Shown here: piece after piece, positions 32,754 to 36,280 of the stretch | Numbering within the stretch: position 1 is the stretch's first letter | How the letters are laid out: each line of letters starts with the position of its first letter | DNA from: Akkermansiaceae bacterium | GTDB lineage: Bacteria > Verrucomicrobiota > Verrucomicrobiia > Verrucomicrobiales > Akkermansiaceae | Length of the DNA: 36,280 nucleotides | Assembly (NCBI GenBank): GCA_903906515.1 | Contig: CAIVKO010000066.1 | Span: 1-36,280 of the forward strand | Reading direction: 5' to 3' | Notes under the pieces: model-generated | What the model saw: the letters and a program-made list of their open reading frames with translations, nothing else | Database searches by the model: none | Told to the model about the DNA's origin: nothing | Position numbers and translations under genes: made by a program

Positions 32754-35681
32754 ATGCAGGCGGAACTCATCATCAGGCAGGCATCCGGCACGGAGCGACT
32801 TAAGCTGGAAAAAGGATCTCACGGGATTGCGGGGCTGGCTGCCAGGCGTCCTGTGCTGGTCCCCGCCAGCGGTGGCGAACAAGGACCCGATTTGATCATC
32901 GAATGGGACCCCGCCCTGCGCACTCTGATGTGGCGGGAAGGTTCCGCCCCGCGCAACCGCAATCAGGCACTCAGACCTGGCGAATCCTTCGCGCTGGAAG
33001 ATCTGGAGTTTTCGTTCTCACTCAAGTGGGACACTCCATCGGTGAATGGAAGCGTTTCAGAATCATTCCAGTTAGACACCACCAAAGCCTATTTGTTTGG
33101 CCGCGGTTCCGGCGAAGCGCCTGAGCCAAACTCCTGTCTGGTGGCCCTCGATGTTCAGGACCGTACGATTTCCAAACTCCACACGCGTCTCTGCAATGAA
33201 GAGGGCGAATGGGTCCTTTCCGATCACAGCTCCACCGAGACCCTGCTCAATGGAGAGCCCTTCACCCGTGCGAAACTCATTTTCGGAGACCGCTTCAAGA
33301 TCGGCGATTATGTCTTCGAATTCCGCGGAAATAAAATCGAGCGGGTTGACCACTCGGACTCCGGTCGTATCGCGGCGGAAAAACTCTCGGTCATCGTCAA
33401 GGACCGGCTAACCGGCAAACCCCTGCGGATTCTCAACGAAGTCGGCCTTGCCATCGGCACAGGTGATTTCATCGGCATCCTCGGCGGATCCGGCTCTGGA
33501 AAATCCACCCTGCTCAACGCACTGTGCGGCATCCGCCCGGCCGACCAAGGCAAGGTTTCCATTGGCGGCATCGAAAACTCGTTGCTCAACAAAACCCGGC
33601 CGGGCGCCATCGGCTTCGTCCCCCAGGATGACATCGTCCACCCGGAGTTGGTCGTCAAAGACGCGTTTCACCTCGCCGCCCGCCTCCGTCTCCGCCTGCA
33701 GGACAAACAACGCAAGGCGCTGGTCGAACGCACGATCGAATTGTTAGGTCTCGCGGAGCACGCCAACAAACGCGTCCACCACCTCTCGGGCGGCCAGCGT
33801 AAGCGCGTCAGCATCGGCATCGAGCTTCTATCAAAACCCTCGGTGTTGTTCCTCGACGAACCCTCGTCCGGACTCGATCCGGCGACCGAGGAATCGCTGA
33901 TGGAACTGCTGCAATCACTGACGCTCACCAATCTAACGGTTGTCTGCACCACCCACGTCCTGCAGAAGGCCTACCTGTTCGACCGTCTGGTATTCGTCCA
34001 TGGCGGACGGGTGATTTTCGAAGGGAACTCCTCCCAGGCGCGGGAGTTTTTCGTCAAGCGCGCGGCTGATATCAGCGATTCTCAATCGTCAGGCAGCCGT
34101 TCCATGCTGGGCATCACCAAGTCTCCGTTGGAAAAAATCTACTCCGAAGTGCTGAGAGGCACCAAGAGCGCGGCCGAGTGGGAGCAACAGTTCAAGGATT
34201 GGCACGGTCACCATGAGACTAACCACACCCAGGACCAAACCACTGCGACTTCTCTGCTCAAGCAAGGTGGAGAGAAGCGAGTTCCCGCGAGCTCGCGGTT
34301 CATCACGTTGTTGATCCGGCAGTGGAAGGTGCTTGGGGCGGACTGGTTGAACCTTGCCTTCCTGTTCTGCCAGGTGATTCTCATCGGCCTGTTGATTGCT
34401 TTGGTTTCAGACGAGTTCGGTTTCCGGATGTTCCTTGGGCTGATAGCCAGCATGTGGTTCGGCTGTAGCAACGGTGCCCAACAGATTGTGGGCGAACTGC
34501 CCATCGTCAAACGCGAGCAAGTCTGCGGGCTGGGACGCAATGTCTATCTCAGTTCGAAATTCGCATTTCAGGGGTTCATTTCCTGCGTCCAAGGACTGCT
34601 GCTCTTCGCTATCATCATTCCGGTCGGTCATGCCATCCACCCGATTGATTTTGATGAAAGTAATTTCAAGGATCTCTATCTGATGCGGCTTTCCCAAGAA
34701 GGTTTGGTCATGCCGGGCGCTGTCGGGAATGAATTCGCGGAAGATGATGCGCCATTCAGTGCGGTGGGTGACGATCCTGCAGAAGCCTCCGCACAAGCCG
34801 CCGAACATAATAAGGCTAAGGAACAGAAGCCTCCCGGATTTTTTAAGAAACTCTCCATCGCTCCGCCGCTCTGGTTGGCGTCCACCGCCGCGAAGTGGTT
34901 TGTCATGGAAGACAGTTTCATCGAATCCGGCGAGCGCCCAGTCAACGACTCATCCGGCATGCAGGTCATGGATGTGAATGGCGAGCCGATGAAATACCCG
35001 GCGATTTCCGCGTGGAAGGTGCTGCTGGTGGGTGTCGTGTTCAAGATCTTCGCCTTTTGCGGAGCTGCGCTGGTTGGCGTGAGTCTCGGCCTGGCCGTCT
35101 CGGCTTGGGTGCGCACACCCACACAGGCGGTGATGTGGGTGCCGCTGTTGTTGATTCCGCAGATTCTTTTCGGCGGCTATGTGGTCACGCTGCCGAAGAT
35201 GATGCCACTGGTACGCGGACTATCCAAAGGGTTTCCCAGCCACTCGTGCCAGCGCATCATCGATGTCTCCAACCTCTACGGACGCGCCACTCCCTACGTC
35301 ACCAACCTAACGAAACAACCGGTCTTCCTCACCGGCGCGGCCGAGCCCGAGGAAATCAAGTGGAAACAAGACGGGAAAACCATCTCGGAAACCTTCGATC
35401 GCGAGTCGTACGTGAACACATCATGGCAAAACCTTGCGGTGGCTGCGGAACGCCTTGGCCAACATAAAAAAGTTTGGGAAATCGCAGGAACCGATGCCAG
35501 CGGCTCCGAAATCAAACGCAAGCGCGATACCGTCGAAGGTCGTGGCGACGTCCGTTACAGCAAGGGCACGCCATTTTTATTCACCTATCCCGCGACCGTC
35601 GCGCTATGGATCCTGATCGCATGGATCTGCCTGTGTTACGGATTCGCCCTGCTTGGAATCCATCGCAAAACCAACGGCTGA
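32754..35681 (+). CDS. FHA-domain ABC transporter (ABCG-like, fused ATPase and permease)
   Basis: A 975-residue fusion. Residues about 112-192 form an FHA domain with R117, S140 and H143 positions (FGRGS, RTISKLHTRL), which should bind phosphothreonine. The ATPase (about 215-440) has Walker A GGSGSGKST, signature LSGGQRKRVS, Walker B LFLDEPSSGLD and switch H401. The permease half (about 530-965) has hydrophobic segments (WLNLAFLFCQVILIGLLIAL, MFLGLIASMWFGCS, AWKVLLVGVVFKIFAFCGAALVGV, AVMWVPLLLIPQILFGG and a C-terminal one) and a soluble insert at about 630-750. This fits an ABCG-like exporter controlled by Ser/Thr phosphorylation. The stop abuts the next ATG. Confidence 0.9.
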   Translation: MQAELIIRQASGTERLKLEKGSHGIAGLAARRPVLVPASGGEQGPDLIIEWDPALRTLMWREGSAPRNRNQALRPGESFALEDLEFSFSLKWDTPSVNGSVSESFQLDTTKAYLFGRGSGEAPEPNSCLVALDVQDRTISKLHTRLCNEEGEWVLSDHSSTETLLNGEPFTRAKLIFGDRFKIGDYVFEFRGNKIERVDHSDSGRIAAEKLSVIVKDRLTGKPLRILNEVGLAIGTGDFIGILGGSGSGKSTLLNALCGIRPADQGKVSIGGIENSLLNKTRPGAIGFVPQDDIVHPELVVKDAFHLAARLRLRLQDKQRKALVERTIELLGLAEHANKRVHHLSGGQRKRVSIGIELLSKPSVLFLDEPSSGLDPATEESLMELLQSLTLTNLTVVCTTHVLQKAYLFDRLVFVHGGRVIFEGNSSQAREFFVKRAADISDSQSSGSRSMLGITKSPLEKIYSEVLRGTKSAAEWEQQFKDWHGHHETNHTQDQTTATSLLKQGGEKRVPASSRFITLLIRQWKVLGADWLNLAFLFCQVILIGLLIALVSDEFGFRMFLGLIASMWFGCSNGAQQIVGELPIVKREQVCGLGRNVYLSSKFAFQGFISCVQGLLLFAIIIPVGHAIHPIDFDESNFKDLYLMRLSQEGLVMPGAVGNEFAEDDAPFSAVGDDPAEASAQAAEHNKAKEQKPPGFFKKLSIAPPLWLASTAAKWFVMEDSFIESGERPVNDSSGMQVMDVNGEPMKYPAISAWKVLLVGVVFKIFAFCGAALVGVSLGLAVSAWVRTPTQAVMWVPLLLIPQILFGGYVVTLPKMMPLVRGLSKGFPSHSCQRIIDVSNLYGRATPYVTNLTKQPVFLTGAAEPEEIKWKQDGKTISETFDRESYVNTSWQNLAVAAERLGQHKKVWEIAGTDASGSEIKRKRDTVEGRGDVRYSKGTPFLFTYPATVALWILIAWICLCYGFALLGIHRKTNG

Positions 35682-36143
35682 ATGAACACACCGGACACAC
35701 CCTCCAACAGTTACTGCTGGCTCGCACGCCTGCCACTCCTCATCGCCGCCGGGTTGTTGCTCCGCGCCTCATGGTTGCCCGTGATCGAAATCAAAGGCTT
35801 CGATACCTTTGCCTTCGAATCGCTTGCCTTGTGGGCCACCCGCTCGGCTCGCGTCACGCTTGCCATCGTGCTGGTCTGTCTGTTGTTCCGTCCCATGTCC
35901 CTGTCCCGGTGGTGGATGGCCCTCTCCGTCGGTATCTTGGTCAGTCCGTTGACGGATATGGTCGTGCGCGCCGCCGATCTGGCAGAAATGATGAAATCTC
36001 AAATCGAGGGTGACATGACCCAACTCATCATTCTGCGCACCGGCACATGGTTCTGTGTGGCGGGACTATCCTTCTGGCTGCTGGATCTGGCAGTCGCCGG
36101 CGTTCGCCTTCTACTCGCGAGACGGGAAAAAAACCGGGTTTGA
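35682..36143 (+). CDS. Four-helix membrane protein, partner of the FHA transporter
   Basis: A 153-residue protein, not recognised. Four hydrophobic helices are visible: about 14-32 (LARLPLLIAAGLLLRASW), about 55-68 (SARVTLAIVLVCLLF), about 75-97 (WWMALSVGILVSPLTDMVV) and about 121-143 (GTWFCVAGLSFWLLDLAVAGV). The ATG directly follows the transporter stop with no gap, so the two are almost certainly co-translated and may form a complex. Confidence 0.7.
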   Translation: MNTPDTPSNSYCWLARLPLLIAAGLLLRASWLPVIEIKGFDTFAFESLALWATRSARVTLAIVLVCLLFRPMSLSRWWMALSVGILVSPLTDMVVRAADLAEMMKSQIEGDMTQLIILRTGTWFCVAGLSFWLLDLAVAGVRLLLARREKNRV

Positions 36144-36235
36144 AATGAGGTGGCACTTGCCGGCCCACTCGTTTCATCATAGTTCCTCCGTGTCGGCCCG
36201 TCTCCATTCTCTATCAAAATCATCCCCGAATTTCC

Positions 36236-36280
36236 ATGTTCACAGGTCTTGTTGAAGCCGTTGGCATCGTTGTCTCTCTC
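36236..36280 (+). CDS. ribE: Riboflavin synthase alpha subunit, N-terminal fragment (partial)
   Basis: Fifteen codons are visible, MFTGLVEAVGIVVSL. The MFTGLVE...G start is the conserved N-terminus of riboflavin synthase, which forms riboflavin from two lumazine molecules. The gene runs off the window edge. The assignment rests on this short motif only. Confidence 0.7.
   Translation, partial: MFTGLVEAVGIVVSL

Overview
The window looks like a chromosomal segment of a GC-rich member of the phylum Verrucomicrobiota, probably Verrucomicrobiales. The reasons are a Planctomycete-type cytochrome (PSCyt1/DUF1549/DUF1553) plus DUF1501 gene pair, a PEP-CTERM/exosortase locus, a large Ser/Thr kinase with a beta-helix, and hairpin-rich dispersed repeats. 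This placement is an inference from gene content. No rRNA, tRNA, CRISPR array or intact mobile element was recognised.

Layout. (1) 1-4554, plus strand: the tail of an upstream gene, then five tightly packed genes (CheY-like receiver, alkaline-phosphatase-superfamily enzyme, GT4 glycosyltransferase, nucleotidyltransferase-like protein, serine-acetyltransferase-like hexapeptide protein), probably a surface-glycan operon. (2) 12418-4530, minus strand: a six-gene exosortase operon. It encodes a PEP-CTERM/DUF4114 protein built on a 21-bp minisatellite, a TPR protein, an exosortase, a small membrane protein, an EpsI-like protein, and a hybrid histidine kinase with a PhnD-type sensor. (3) 12682-17011, plus: the PSCyt1/DUF1549/DUF1553 and Tat-exported DUF1501 pair, followed by a large hairpin-mosaic repeat. 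(4) 17416-21991: a small membrane protein, the threonine-degradation operon tdh-kbl (minus) with a divergent XRE-cupin regulator, and rpe. (5) 22004-24373, minus: an FtsX-type permease with no ATPase beside it. (6) 24374-25611: gene-poor DNA with a decayed phage-like gene and dispersed repeats. (7) 25612-30936: a small lipoprotein, a 1136-residue membrane Ser/Thr kinase with a pseudokinase-like domain and extracellular beta-helix, and a cluster of small exported proteins. That cluster includes two paralogous ~55-residue lipoproteins. (8) 31289-36143, plus: a secreted unknown protein, a coiled-coil lipoprotein, an FHA-ABCG transporter and a four-helix membrane protein, then the first codons of riboflavin synthase at the right edge.

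How the genes may work together. The exosortase operon looks self-contained: substrate, processing enzyme, EpsI partner, TPR scaffold and a sensor kinase in one transcription unit. The Ser/Thr kinase and the FHA-domain ABC transporter, 3.5 kb apart, could form a phosphothreonine signalling pair; this is inference. Most starts in the operons overlap the previous stop as ATGA, which supports translational coupling and helped fix many starts.
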